64,000 bases of DNA from an uncultured Lachnospiraceae bacterium (GTDB lineage Bacteria > Bacillota > Clostridia > Lachnospirales > Lachnospiraceae), in contig CACXUY010000016.1 of the NCBI GenBank assembly GCA_902770965.1, positions 1 through 64,000 of the forward strand. The letters are read 5' to 3'. The notes under the pieces were generated by a model that saw nothing but the letters and a program-made list of their open reading frames with translations, had not been told where the DNA came from and did not search any database. The position numbers were made by a program, and so were the translations under genes. Positions 8,511 through 17,242 of the stretch are shown piece after piece (within the stretch, counting starts at the first letter, position 1; every line of letters starts with the position of its first letter).

Positions 8511-9660
8511 AAAGAAAAGCCCTGGTCCAAGCCTCAGCTGCCAATATCTCCCCGACATCAGGAGACGCGTTCCAATCCGCTTCATGCGCGTCCATGGCCT
8601 CACGTATCTTCTGGGCTATGCCAAGGAAGGGCAGCTTACGCTCAAGAAATGCCGCCACGGCCCACTCATTTGCCGCATTGAAGACAACAGGCATGCTTCC
8701 TCCTGTCTTGCCGGCTCGCAGAGCCAGATCAAGTGCCGGGAAATTCTCCCTGTCAGGCGCCTCAAAGCATATCGATCCAAGCGCGGTAAAGTCGAGCCTT
8801 TCGCCTGCAAGGTGCCGTCTCTTCGGGTAATACAGCGCGTATTGTATAGGCAGCTTCATGTCAGGCGTTCCCAGCTGGGCCTTGACCGCTCCGTCCTCGA
8901 ACTCCACCATAGAATGTATCACGCTTCCCGGCTGTATGACAACCTCTATTTGATCCAGAGGTACATCGAAGAGCCATCCCGCCTCCATCACCTCAAGTCC
9001 TTTGTTGGCAAGAGTCGCGGAGTCTATGGTGATTTTTTTGCCCATTGACCAGCTTGGATGCTTGAGAGCGTCCTCCACAGTAACCTCCCTCATCTGTTCC
9101 AGCGTCTTTCCGCGGAAAGGACCTCCCGAACAAGTCAGCAGGATGCGGCTGATTTTGTTCCCATACTCCGCCTCACCCTGAAGGCACTGGAAAATGGCTG
9201 AATGCTCGCTGTCCACCGGAAGAAGACGAATGCCTGCTTTGCGGGCTGCCGGGATGATAAGGTGTCCTGCTGTGACCAGGGTTTCTTTGTTGGCGAGCGC
9301 TATATCCCTTCCCGCCTGAATGGCAGCGAGTGTAGGGCGGATTCCCACCATGCCGACTACCGCTGTGAGCACGATGTCCGCCGGGCACTCCGAGGAAAGC
9401 TTGATCAGCCCCTCCATGCCCACGACTATCTCCGGAGCAGTAAACGGAGCCGCTTCCAGCCGCGTCTTAAGCTCGCTTGCGGCGGCTTCCTCCCACATGC
9501 ACACCATCTCCGGCCGGAATTCAGCGATCTGCTCTTCAATAAGCTTTACATTGCTGCCTGCCGCAAGACCGGTCACCTTATAATCTTTATTTGCCCTGAC
9601 GACCTCGAGGGTCTGCGTTCCTATAGAACCCGTAGAACCCAAAATCACTATCTCGCGCAT
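8476..9660 (-). CDS. dxr: 1-deoxy-D-xylulose-5-phosphate reductoisomerase
   Basis: First committed MEP pathway step, DXP to MEP using NADPH and a divalent metal. 394 residues. The Rossmann motif ILGSTGSIGTQ is at residues 6-16. The catalytic/metal region is PVDSEHSAIFQ, followed by the flexible-loop segment CSGGPFRGK and NHPSWSMGKK-like residues (ALKHPSWSMGKKITIDSA). The ATG at 9660 is preferred, with GGAGG 6 nt upstream. The adjacent ATG at 9663 is closer than ideal, and an upstream extension to 9729 lacks support. The C-terminal tail (KSGPAKRVAI) is encoded by an intruding palindromic repeat and is probably not ancestral. The gene lies in the cdsA-dxr-rseP series. Confidence 0.96.
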   Translation of the reverse strand: MREIVILGSTGSIGTQTLEVVRANKDYKVTGLAAGSNVKLIEEQIAEFRPEMVCMWEEAAASELKTRLEAAPFTAPEIVVGMEGLIKLSSECPADIVLTAVVGMVGIRPTLAAIQAGRDIALANKETLVTAGHLIIPAARKAGIRLLPVDSEHSAIFQCLQGEAEYGNKISRILLTCSGGPFRGKTLEQMREVTVEDALKHPSWSMGKKITIDSATLANKGLEVMEAGWLFDVPLDQIEVVIQPGSVIHSMVEFEDGAVKAQLGTPDMKLPIQYALYYPKRRHLAGERLDFTALGSICFEAPDRENFPALDLALRAGKTGGSMPVVFNAANEWAVAAFLERKLPFLGIAQKIREAMDAHEADWNASPDVGEILAAEAWTRAFLLKSGPAKRVAI

Positions 9661-9681
9661 CATTTTCCTCCATAGATAAGG

Positions 9682-9744
9682 TGTGGGGAAAACTGCTCGA
9701 TGCCTCCGCCAAAAACAGCGGTCATGCATGCAGCTTTCCCCACA
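9682..9744 (-). promoter_or_regulatory. Long hairpin in the dxr leader
   Basis: TGTGGGGAAA with CTGC pairs to GCAG with TTTCCCCACA across about 33 nt that themselves can form CCGCC/GCGG. The helix ends about 8 nt before the GGAGG of dxr on the minus strand. It could be an attenuator or stability element. There is no U run for intrinsic termination next to the helix and no riboswitch class that I recognise. Confidence 0.4.
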
Positions 9745-9760
9745 GCTGTCCTGTTATTTC

Positions 9761-9951
9761 TTTGAAAGTCGGCCCACTGCGAAGCAGGGTGGCCATATAG
9801 GTATGCATTCATACACGCATGTATGCTTCAACGACTTCTACACATCGTGGCAGCACATGCGTGCTATGAATGTTTTCTTTGAAAGTCGGCCCCCGCTAAA
9901 CGATGTGGCCATAAAGGGATGCTTGCATCCCTCGTTGCGCCGAATAATTAC
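9761..9951 (+). repeat. Dispersed palindromic repeat, composite of type I and type II modules
   Basis: Begins TTTGAAAGTCGGCCC, then the hairpin around CTGCGAAGCAG and GTGGCCATATAGG. A near-perfect hairpin follows, in which CATTCATA, CACGCATGT and ACGAC pair with the later ATCGT, ACATGCGTG and TATGAATG. A second TTTGAAAGTCGGCCC start occurs at 9875, and the element ends with the type II half GGGATGC-TT-GCATCCC plus CGAATAATTAC. It fills most of the gap between cdsA and dxr. The peptide readable across it recurs at 42.4 kb only because the DNA repeat recurs. Confidence 0.85.
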
Positions 9952-10040
9952 ATCATATGATCAAAATATGTTTTTCGGATGTCCTTAAAATAAAAAAACT
10001 CTGAACAAAAGGCACTTTCAGCCCTCATATGCCATCTCAG

Positions 10041-10859
10041 TTAACCAGCCAGCAGCTGTACCAGGGCATAAATGATCGGCGCAGTGATGATGACGCTGTC
10101 GAAGCGATCAAGAATACCGCCATGACCAGGAATCAGCGTTCCATAGTCTTTGATACCGTAATTCCTTTTTATTCCCGAAGCTGTAAGATCTCCTACCATT
10201 GAGACAACTGCTCCGCAGGCTGTGATAAGTCCGACATACAAGACCGGATGAGCCAATATCCGAAGATGCTCCCTGACACAGAAGGCAAAGATCATGGCAA
10301 TGATGGCAGCGCCGACAACTCCTCCGACAGCTCCCTCCAGAGATTTCTTGGGACTCAGCTTAGGCGTGATCTTATGTCGGCCGAATCTGACGCCTACAAG
10401 ATACGCGCATGTGTCCGCCGCCCACGAGCAGCCAAGGACGAGCCACACCAGATATTTCCCGCCGTCCAATACGCGGATCCGATAGATGAACGAGAGCATG
10501 ACCGCTACGTACAAGAGACCGAACGGCACCGTCATTATCTGCTCGGCGCGAAAAGCGGGGTAAGTGAATACATAAGCGAACATAAGACAGATGAGGAGCG
10601 TGACAAAAACAGCCAAAGACTTTTCCTCATGGCCTGTCCGTATCAGAATATAATAGACCGCGGCGGCAACGTAGCCCAATATGCCGGGAACGCTTCTATG
10701 GATTTTCGTCAGCTTGTACAGCTCGTACATCCCTATGCAGGATATGGCAAGCAGGGCGGCAAAAAGGAGATCGCCTCCTGCCACCAGTAAAACTGTCATG
10801 ATCACGATCAGCACTATACCGCTGATCGTCCTTGTCTTGAAGCTGCCCAACGCACTCAC
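10041..10859 (-). CDS. cdsA: Phosphatidate cytidylyltransferase
   Basis: Makes CDP-diacylglycerol from CTP and phosphatidate, the branch point of phospholipid synthesis, in the membrane. About 272 residues with about eight membrane helices. The C-terminal CDS signature is present: ASGIKRNYGIKDYGTLIPG followed by HGGILDRFDS. The frame opens with a GTG at 10859 that abuts the SD-like GAGGGG. A TTG at 10850, spaced 5 nt from AGGGGGTGA, is an equally good or better start and would remove three residues. It follows uppS and precedes dxr, as in many Firmicutes. Confidence 0.95.
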   Translation of the reverse strand: MSALGSFKTRTISGIVLIVIMTVLLVAGGDLLFAALLAISCIGMYELYKLTKIHRSVPGILGYVAAAVYYILIRTGHEEKSLAVFVTLLICLMFAYVFTYPAFRAEQIMTVPFGLLYVAVMLSFIYRIRVLDGGKYLVWLVLGCSWAADTCAYLVGVRFGRHKITPKLSPKKSLEGAVGGVVGAAIIAMIFAFCVREHLRILAHPVLYVGLITACGAVVSMVGDLTASGIKRNYGIKDYGTLIPGHGGILDRFDSVIITAPIIYALVQLLAG

Positions 10860-10896
10860 CCCCTCTATAATAAATGTGCCTTGCTTCAGGCTTGAC

Positions 10897-11175
10897 TTAT
10901 GGTCTTAGCTTATGGTCTTTGCTTATGGTCTTAGCCTATGGTCTTAGCTTATGGTCTTAGCCTATGGTCTTTGTTTATAGTCTTTGCTTATGGTCTTTGC
11001 TTATGATCTTTGCTTATGGTCTTAGCCTATGGTCTTTGCTTATGGTCTTAGCCTATGGTCATTGCTTATGGTCTTTGCTGATGGTCTTTGCTTATGGTCT
11101 TCGCTTATGGTCTTTGCTTATGGTCTTTGCTTATGGTCTTAGCCTATAACCTTAGCTTATGAGCTTGGCTAATGA
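10897..11175. repeat. 13-bp tandem repeat, about 21 copies
   Basis: Units TTATGGTCTTAGC and TTATGGTCTTTGC with CTATGGTC variants fill the whole gap between the 5' end of cdsA and the 3' end of uppS. The apparent 61-residue reading frame rich in LWSLLMVFAYG is only the repeat read in one frame. Confidence 0.95.
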
Positions 11176-11177
11176 TC

Positions 11178-11900
11178 CTATCTTCCTCCGAAGCGGCGGT
11201 TGCGCCTGTTGAATTCCACTATGGCTTCCATCAGCTGTTCCTTGTGGAAATCAGGCCAAAGCACATCCGTGAAATAGAACTCAGAATAGGCAAGCTGCCA
11301 GAGCATATAGTTCGAGAGCCTTAGCTCACCGCTGGTGCGGATAAGAAGATCAGGATCAGGCATGCCCGCAGTATCAAGGCTTCCGCTGATGGTATCCTCG
11401 GTGATATCTTCGGGCTTAAGCTCTCCGGCCGCAACCTTCTCCCCGATGGAACGCACCGCGCGTGTTATCTCGTCCCGACTTCCATAGTTCAAAGCCATGA
11501 CAAAACTCATGCCTGTGTTCTTTGATGTGACGGCGATCGTGTCATTGAGAAGCTCCTGCAGTTCATCAGAGAAGCGGGACCTGTCGCCTATCATCATGAC
11601 CTTGATATTATTCTTCATCGCCCGCTCGCGAAGCCGCTTTATATAAATGAGGAAGAAACCCATGAGAGCCTCCACCTCCTCCTCCGACCGCTTCCAGTTC
11701 TCTGTCGAGAAGGCATATACTGTAAAATACTTCAGCCCTATTCTGGCGGAGTCCTCGACCATCTGTTCCAGGTTGTCGCAGCCTGCCTTATGCCCGAGCC
11801 TGCGAGGCAGCCCGCGTTTTTTTGCCCACCTGCCGTTACCGTCAAGAATGACAGCGACATGCTCCGGGATGATCAGATCATTGTTCTTTTTGTCCGGCAT
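11178..11900 (-). CDS. uppS: Isoprenyl transferase (undecaprenyl diphosphate synthase)
   Basis: Condenses IPP onto FPP in cis to make the C55 lipid carrier for cell wall synthesis. 240 residues. The catalytic motif VILDGNGRWAKKRG has the essential Asp at residue 20. Further conserved motifs are FSTENWKR, NYGSRDEI and the C-terminal RTSGELRLSNYMLWQ and Y(S)EFYFTDVLWPDF regions. GGAGAAGG precedes the ATG. It is part of the pyrH-frr-uppS-cdsA series; the gap to cdsA is taken up by a minisatellite. Confidence 0.97.
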   Translation of the reverse strand: MPDKKNNDLIIPEHVAVILDGNGRWAKKRGLPRRLGHKAGCDNLEQMVEDSARIGLKYFTVYAFSTENWKRSEEEVEALMGFFLIYIKRLRERAMKNNIKVMMIGDRSRFSDELQELLNDTIAVTSKNTGMSFVMALNYGSRDEITRAVRSIGEKVAAGELKPEDITEDTISGSLDTAGMPDPDLLIRTSGELRLSNYMLWQLAYSEFYFTDVLWPDFHKEQLMEAIVEFNRRNRRFGGR

Positions 11901-11933
11901 ATGACCTTCTCCTTCCTAAAAAAATCGTTACTT

Positions 11934-11960
11934 TTCAGCACCCCAGACTCGGGATGCTAT
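11934..11960 (+). repeat. Partial type II palindromic repeat
   Basis: TTCAGCACCCCAGACTCGGG followed by ATGCT is identical to the left half of the 38112-38185 element. The right arm is missing. The rest of the 351-bp frr-uppS gap shows no gene, only the hairpin at 12015-12042. Confidence 0.75.
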
Positions 11961-12014
11961 GACCTTATAGCATTCTAACAGCATTCCTATAGCTCGTCAT
12001 TGCACATCATTACA

Positions 12015-12042
12015 AGGGAAACCGGAATCAACCGGTTTCCCT
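12015..12042. other. Perfect 11-bp hairpin between frr and uppS
   Basis: AGGGAAACCGG and CCGGTTTCCCT pair around a 6-nt loop. No U run follows on either strand. It could be an RNA processing or stability hairpin within the frr-uppS transcript, or part of another small repeat. Confidence 0.45.
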
Positions 12043-12251
12043 CTCTGCCGCGATGTATCATCGCTCATGTTTCTCTGACAGCTTATTATTACACGATGGT
12101 TTTTATATTCAGCAAAGCCGCTGAGGCTCACAGCCAGACTTGGGTTTCGCGCCAAGGCAGAGCTGACATGGTTTGCCGCCTATGCACTGAATGTCTTCGT
12201 CCGCAGCAGCAGTCATGGCTCATACGGCCTGCCGGCCTGCACCCAGGCTGA

Positions 12252-12806
12252 TCAAACCTTCATGATCTCCTTGGTCTTCTCGGCTATGGCTTCATCGATC
12301 TTCTTGACAAAGTCATCTGTCAGCTTCTGCGCGTCATCTTCATTCTGCTCAAGGTCATCCTCGGTCAGCTCTCCCGCCTTCTCCGCCTTCTTCAGCTTAT
12401 CCATAGCATCCCTGCGTATGTTGCGAACGGCGACCTTGGCCTCCTCACCTTTCTTCCGGATATCCTTGCTAAGTTCCTTACGTCTCTCTTCATTAAGTTC
12501 AGGGAAGATAAGGCGGATCACCTGACCGTCGTTGTTAGGGTTGATGCCGATATCGGACTTGTTGATAGCCTTCTCGATCTCCTTGATGAGGGATCTGTCC
12601 CAAGGCTGGATCTGAAGCATCCGGGCTTCGGGAACCGATATACTTGCCACCTGCTGCAGCGGTGTCTCGGTACCATAATATGACACAGTGATCTTATTGA
12701 GAATCTGGGGATTGGCACGGCCGGCGCGAATTACGGCATACTCCTCCTTAAGATTCGCCAACGTTTTCTCCATCTTTACCTCAAAGGGCTTAAGCATCTC
12801 GTCCAT
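12252..12806 (-). CDS. frr: Ribosome recycling factor
   Basis: Splits post-termination ribosomes together with EF-G. 184 residues, the usual length. It starts MDEMLKPFEVKMEKTL and carries the conserved RAGRANPQIL and NPNNDGQVIRL-type segments. The C-terminal half is strongly charged helix (RRKELSKDIRKKGEEAK). GGAGG is 8 nt upstream of the ATG. It directly follows pyrH, the near-universal bacterial order. Confidence 0.98.
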   Translation of the reverse strand: MDEMLKPFEVKMEKTLANLKEEYAVIRAGRANPQILNKITVSYYGTETPLQQVASISVPEARMLQIQPWDRSLIKEIEKAINKSDIGINPNNDGQVIRLIFPELNEERRKELSKDIRKKGEEAKVAVRNIRRDAMDKLKKAEKAGELTEDDLEQNEDDAQKLTDDFVKKIDEAIAEKTKEIMKV

Positions 12807-12917
12807 CTCAAATTCCTCCTGTTCATTATTATATGCGGCTCACTCTCGAAGCCGCCATTTTTTCTCACTCTATCATCCTGCCACCGGTTCATCACCGGCG
12901 GTGCCTATCGACAAAGA

Positions 12918-13628
12918 TTAAACTGTCACTCTCGTCCCGGTAATAATTCCTTTTGTGGCATTATATATACCATCTGGCTGATTCAGGTCAAAAACAGCAA
13001 GAGGCATATGGTTCTCCCTGCAGAGCACCGAAGCCGCAAGATCGATGACCTGCAGACGCTCATCAACCACCCGATCTATAGTGATCTCATCATATTTCTT
13101 CGCGTCGGGATACTTCTTCGGATCCTTGTCATAAACCCCATCGACGGCCTTGGCCAGAAGTATCTCATCCGCCTCCATCTCCAGCGCCCGGAGCACCACT
13201 CCCGTGTCCGTTGAAAAATAAGGATGACCGGTGCCGCCGCCGAAGAAAACTATACGTCCCTGATCGAGGTCTGCCGCAGCGTCATCGCGGTTGAAAACCT
13301 TCGTCATGCCGTCGATAGGAAAAGCGGTATAGACAGAGGTCTTCATCCCCTCCGTCTCAAAAATACCTGCCACATACAGGCAGTTCATGACTGTCGCGAG
13401 CATGCCTATCTGGTCTGCCTTGACACGGTCGAGCTCATTCCCCTGACGGCCTCTCCAGAAATTGCCCCCTCCTATCACTATAGCTATCTGAACTCCTTCT
13501 TCGGATGCGCGCCTTACCTGGCCCGCAACAGCCCTGACAGATGCTTCATCAAAGCCTTTATGTTCAACATTATCTCCTGCAAGCGCTTCTCCCGAAAGCT
13601 TCAGCAAAATGCGTCGTCTATCGCTCAT
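12918..13628 (-). CDS. pyrH: UMP kinase
   Basis: Phosphorylates UMP to UDP. 236 residues of the amino-acid-kinase fold, with RILLKLSGEAL at the N terminus, GGGNFWRGR and the C-terminal GIITGTRVTV. GGAGG lies 4 nt before the ATG. It heads the pyrH-frr-uppS-cdsA-dxr-rseP-ispG-polC run. The rpsB and tsf genes that usually precede pyrH are absent here; glnA stands in that place. Confidence 0.97.
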   Translation of the reverse strand: MSDRRRILLKLSGEALAGDNVEHKGFDEASVRAVAGQVRRASEEGVQIAIVIGGGNFWRGRQGNELDRVKADQIGMLATVMNCLYVAGIFETEGMKTSVYTAFPIDGMTKVFNRDDAAADLDQGRIVFFGGGTGHPYFSTDTGVVLRALEMEADEILLAKAVDGVYDKDPKKYPDAKKYDEITIDRVVDERLQVIDLAASVLCRENHMPLAVFDLNQPDGIYNATKGIITGTRVTV

Positions 13629-13715
13629 ATTATCCTCCTGACGATTTCTTAGAACACAAAAAACTGCACTATTGGAATTTTAACACAAGGTATGCGAAAA
13701 GTCTATCTCATAGAG

Positions 13716-13752
13716 CGAGGAGAGTCAGGATAGATTTCCTTGACTCTCCTCG
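13716..13752. terminator. Strong hairpin between glnA and pyrH
   Basis: CGAGGAGAGTCA and TGACTCTCCTCG pair, extended by GGA/TCC, making a stem of about 15 bp. It lies 172 nt past the glnA stop. No proper U tract follows on the minus strand, so it is a weak intrinsic terminator at best. A stability or processing role is possible. Confidence 0.4.
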
Positions 13753-13923
13753 AACCATACAAGTATCTATGTTTTCCGTGAAAAATGTTGCCGATGGCGC
13801 CTAACAAAACACTGCATCCGGCTTTATCAGAGACTACGGCCCTATCATAAACGTCGGTCCTCTGAAAACGCCGGTTTTATCAGAAACGCTGACCTTCCCG
13901 GAAATGTCGTTTGTCGCCCATGA

Positions 13924-15255
13924 TCAATAGTTTACCATGTAGCGGTCGAGTTCCCACTGGGTGACTATGGAACGGTACTCCTCCCATTCATGCTTCTTGC
14001 CTGTGACATACTGGGAGTACACATGCTCTCCGATGGTTTCCCTAATGAGGGGATCCTTGGTCATAGCCTCCACCGCGCGGTACAGGTTATGCGGCAGGCT
14101 CTTGATGCCGTTCTTCTCTCTGGCATCCTGATCCATGGCAAAGATGTCCTCCGTGATCTCATCCGGCGGAGTCAGGCCTCTCTTTATACCATCAAGTCCT
14201 GCCGCCAGGCAGACAGCAAGTGCAAGATAAGGGTTGCAGGAAGGATCCGGGCAGCGCAGCTCCACACGGGTGCTCTGCCCCCTCGCAGCCGGAATCCTCA
14301 CAAGTGCTGACCGGTTTGAGGCGCTCCATGCCAGATAGCAGGGTGCTTCAAAGCCCGGAACCAGCCTTTTATAAGAATTGACCAGCGGATTGGTGATGGC
14401 AACAATGCCTTCTATGTGATCCAGGATGCCGGCTATGAAGCTGTAAGCTTCCTTTGAAAGCTGCTTATCACCCTCCTCATCGAAGAAAATGTTCCTTCCA
14501 TCCTTAAAAAGCGACATATTGATATGCATACCTGAGCCGGCTATGCCATAAATGGGCTTGGGCATAAATGTGGCATGCATTCCGTTCTTCTGCGCAATGG
14601 TCTTGACAGTCAGCTTGAAGGTCATGATGTCATCGGCTGCCTTCAATGCCTCTTGATACTTAAAATCAATCTCATGCTGGCCGATGGCACACTCATGGTG
14701 GCTGGCTTCTATCTCAAAGCCCATCTTCTCAAGATTCAGGCAGATCTCACGGCGCACATCCCCGCCGTGGTCAATAGGCGCCAGGTCAAAATACCCCGCC
14801 GCATCTGTCGTCCTGACCGTGGGATGGCCATGGTCATCAGTCTCAAAGAGGAAAAATTCACACTCCGGTCCCACATTGAAGCGATATCCCATCTGCGCGG
14901 CTCTGTCCAGCTCCGCCTTGAGCACGCCTCTGGGATCTCCTATAAACGGAGTTCCGTCGGTATTATGAACGTCACAGATCAGGCGGACTTCCGAGGCTTC
15001 TTGAGGCCTCCAGGGAAGCTTAACGTATGTATCAAGATCCGGCCACAGATTCTGATCCGACTCGTGAATACGCGTAAAGCCTTCTATGGAGCTCCCATCA
15101 ATCATTATCTGGTTATTAAGAGCCTTCTCCAGCTGGGATCTCGCAATGCTTACGTTCTTCATCTGACCGAAAATATCCGTGAACTGCATATGGATGAATT
15201 CGACATCATCCTCCTGAGCCCTCCGCAGTATCTCTTCTCTGGTCATCCTCGCCAT
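13924..15255 (-). CDS. glnA: Glutamine synthetase, type I
   Basis: Makes glutamine from glutamate, ammonia and ATP. 443 residues, the size of the Gram-positive GSI-alpha class. Conserved blocks are FTDIFGQMKNVSI (N-terminal beta-grasp), MIDGSSIEGFTRI, GPECEFFLFE, AGSGMHINMSL and the substrate region NRSALVRIPAARG. GGAGG is 6 nt upstream of the ATG. It lies upstream of pyrH on the same strand with a hairpin between. No glnR gene is adjacent. Confidence 0.97.
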   Translation of the reverse strand: MARMTREEILRRAQEDDVEFIHMQFTDIFGQMKNVSIARSQLEKALNNQIMIDGSSIEGFTRIHESDQNLWPDLDTYVKLPWRPQEASEVRLICDVHNTDGTPFIGDPRGVLKAELDRAAQMGYRFNVGPECEFFLFETDDHGHPTVRTTDAAGYFDLAPIDHGGDVRREICLNLEKMGFEIEASHHECAIGQHEIDFKYQEALKAADDIMTFKLTVKTIAQKNGMHATFMPKPIYGIAGSGMHINMSLFKDGRNIFFDEEGDKQLSKEAYSFIAGILDHIEGIVAITNPLVNSYKRLVPGFEAPCYLAWSASNRSALVRIPAARGQSTRVELRCPDPSCNPYLALAVCLAAGLDGIKRGLTPPDEITEDIFAMDQDAREKNGIKSLPHNLYRAVEAMTKDPLIRETIGEHVYSQYVTGKKHEWEEYRSIVTQWELDRYMVNY

Positions 15256-15286
15256 CTCTTACCTCCTCTACGACCGATAATACGTC

Positions 15287-15425
15287 TCTATGTCCTATTT
15301 ATATCTCTGCGACCGATGATATATCTCTATGTCCTATGATATTTCTCTTCGCTTGATGTTATATCTCTATGCACGATGATTAATCTCGTCGCTCGATGCC
15401 ATATCTCTATGCCCGATTATAGATT
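15287..15425. repeat. 20-bp tandem repeat, about 7 copies
   Basis: Degenerate units similar to ATATATCTCTATGTCCTATG run from just upstream of the glnA ribosome binding site to the stop codon of the symporter gene. They fill the intergenic gap. Confidence 0.85.
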
Positions 15426-16880
15426 TCAAAAATCCCTGCCTGACGCTACGCGGTCAAAAACATCCGTGACCTTCTTTTCAGGTTCTTTGGTCGCCATGGA
15501 TACCACAACAGCTACTATCAGGCTGCAGAAGAATCCGGGAACGATCTCATAGACTCCTGTGGAGCTGAGGAAAGCGAGCCAGAGGATGTCCACTAAGGCT
15601 CCCGTGATAATGCCGGCTGTCGCTCCGGTGAAGGTGAACCTTCTCCAGAACAGGCTAAGCAGGATAGCGGGACCAAACGCCGCGCCAAATACTCCCCATG
15701 CGTTGGACACAAGGTTCATAATGGTGCCGCTTCCGGGATTTGACGCTATCAAAAGGGCGATTATCGAAATCACGATGACTACCACGCGTCCGACCCAGAG
15801 CATCTGTTCATCACTTGCTTTGTTCTTCGTAAATATGGGTTTGTATACGTCACTGGCAAATGCTGAAGCGCTGGACAGCAGCTGGCTGTCTGCGGTCGAC
15901 ATCGAGGCCGCCAGAATAGCGGACAGAAGGATGCCGCTGACGATGGGAGGGAATATCCTGCGGACTATCTGAATGAAAACAGTGGAGCTGTCCGCGATCT
16001 CCCCAAGGAACATGCGCCCCGCAACAGCTGAGAGCACAGAGAATGCCAGGATGAGTACCGTCCAGATGATGCCGATCCTGGCGCTCTTACGGATATCTTT
16101 ATCAGATCTGACCGACATAAAACGAATGATTATATGAGGCATGCCAAAATATCCAAGCCCCCATCCAAGTCCTGACACGATATCCTTCCAGCCGGTGAAC
16201 ATGCTCCAATACTGCTGACCGACCTGATCGAGAGTTGACACGCCCTGACCCGATCTGACAAGCATAAGGGCAAACAGTGGTGCCACCAAGAGAGCCGCCA
16301 GCATCAGCATGCCCTGGAAAAAGTCAGTCCAGCAGACTGCGGAAAAGCCACCCAGAAAAGTATAAGAAATAATGATAGCCGCCGCCATATACATCGCGAC
16401 CTTCTCATCTATTCCCGCCACAGTGTTGAACAGGGTTCCGCATGCTTTGATGCTGCTCGCTGCATAAATGGTATATGCCACCAGGAAGATGATAGCACAT
16501 ATCACCTGCATCGCCTTGTTCTCAGACAGGAATCGGTTGGTGAGATACTGAGGGATGGTGATAGAGTCATTCGCCGCGATTGAATAACGCCTGAGCCTGG
16601 GAGCTTCTATGATCCAGCTGAGCGCGTAGCCTATGCCGAGGCCGATCGCTATCCAAGCCTGCCCAAGTCCCAACGCATACACGGAAGCGGGAAGACCCAT
16701 GAGCACCCAGGCACTCATGTCAGACGCGCCTGCCGATAGCGCGGACACCCAAGGTCCCATCTGGCGTCCGCCCAGGAAATACTCTTTCTCTCCGCCGCCG
16801 CTGATCCTTATGAAGAAATAGACTCCAATGCCCAGCATAAACACCAGATATAAGACAAAAATACCTAGTTCCAAGTTCAT
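15426..16880 (-). CDS. putP: Sodium/solute symporter, PutP (proline) type
   Basis: Na+-coupled uptake in the cytoplasmic membrane, most likely of proline. About 484 residues and 13 membrane helices. The diagnostic SSF segment is GGRQMGPWVSALSAGASDMS followed by AWVLMGLP. The SILAASMSTADSQLLSS-type motif (LAASMSTADSQLLSSAS) carries the sodium-site serines. The ATG at 16880 has GGAG 6 nt upstream. A longer frame to 16958 adds a basic, non-conserved stretch and is probably not translated. It is divergent from the ABC exporter operon. Other SSF substrates such as pantothenate are less likely from the motif match. Confidence 0.9.
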   Translation of the reverse strand: MNLELGIFVLYLVFMLGIGVYFFIRISGGGEKEYFLGGRQMGPWVSALSAGASDMSAWVLMGLPASVYALGLGQAWIAIGLGIGYALSWIIEAPRLRRYSIAANDSITIPQYLTNRFLSENKAMQVICAIIFLVAYTIYAASSIKACGTLFNTVAGIDEKVAMYMAAAIIISYTFLGGFSAVCWTDFFQGMLMLAALLVAPLFALMLVRSGQGVSTLDQVGQQYWSMFTGWKDIVSGLGWGLGYFGMPHIIIRFMSVRSDKDIRKSARIGIIWTVLILAFSVLSAVAGRMFLGEIADSSTVFIQIVRRIFPPIVSGILLSAILAASMSTADSQLLSSASAFASDVYKPIFTKNKASDEQMLWVGRVVVIVISIIALLIASNPGSGTIMNLVSNAWGVFGAAFGPAILLSLFWRRFTFTGATAGIITGALVDILWLAFLSSTGVYEIVPGFFCSLIVAVVVSMATKEPEKKVTDVFDRVASGRDF

Positions 16881-17092
16881 CTTTTTCTCCTTCTCTCTCC
16901 GATCACTCATGTAACCGAATATTTTTTTATTCTTTTCTTTAACAAAAGTTCTTAGCATTATACATCAAGAGAGGAATCAATTCAATCTTTTTGTTGATTA
17001 ATGCGGTAAAGCGTCATTGCGTATTTCGCGTAAATTCCTGCCTCCACAATCATAATTATGCAGGAACATGAGTACTTTTAGCATTGTAATGA

Positions 17093-17129
17093 TATAATTC
17101 TCGCAAGTGATAAAACATCATGCTATAAT
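17093..17129 (+). promoter_or_regulatory. Candidate promoter of the ABC exporter operon
   Basis: Two TATAAT boxes (17093-17098 and 17124-17129) lie 114-150 nt upstream of the exporter start. For the second, TCGCAA stands 17 nt upstream as a weak -35. The region between the divergent putP and exporter genes also holds a hybrid palindromic repeat at 17150-17219, which would lie in the leader. Confidence 0.4.
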
Positions 17130-17149
17130 CAAAAGCATTGGTATCCTTT

Positions 17150-17219
17150 GTAATCATTCAGCATCCCGAGTCCGTGGCGCTGATCGTGGCAGCACATGCG
17201 TGCTATGAATGTTTACTAT
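17150..17219 (+). repeat. Hybrid dispersed repeat: type II left half joined to type I right half
   Basis: GTAATCATTCAGCATCCCGA is the left arm of the type II element. It runs directly into CGTGGCAGCACATGCGTGC and TATGAATGTTTACTAT, the right arm of the type I element (compare 42489-42522). The join shows that modules are exchanged between the two repeat kinds. Confidence 0.7.
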
Positions 17220-17242
17220 CATTTGAACTTAAGAGGTGACAT

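Noticed and set aside
9683-9988. A 101-codon plus frame sharing the peptide GGHIGMHSYTHVC and TSWQHMRAMNV with a frame at 42343-42543
   Set aside because: The shared peptide is just the type I palindromic repeat translated. The frames differ outside the repeat and lack ribosome binding sites.
10964-11149. A 61-codon repetitive hydrophobic frame
   Set aside because: It is the 13-bp tandem repeat read in one frame, with no start signal. It is not a CRISPR array either, because there are no spacers.
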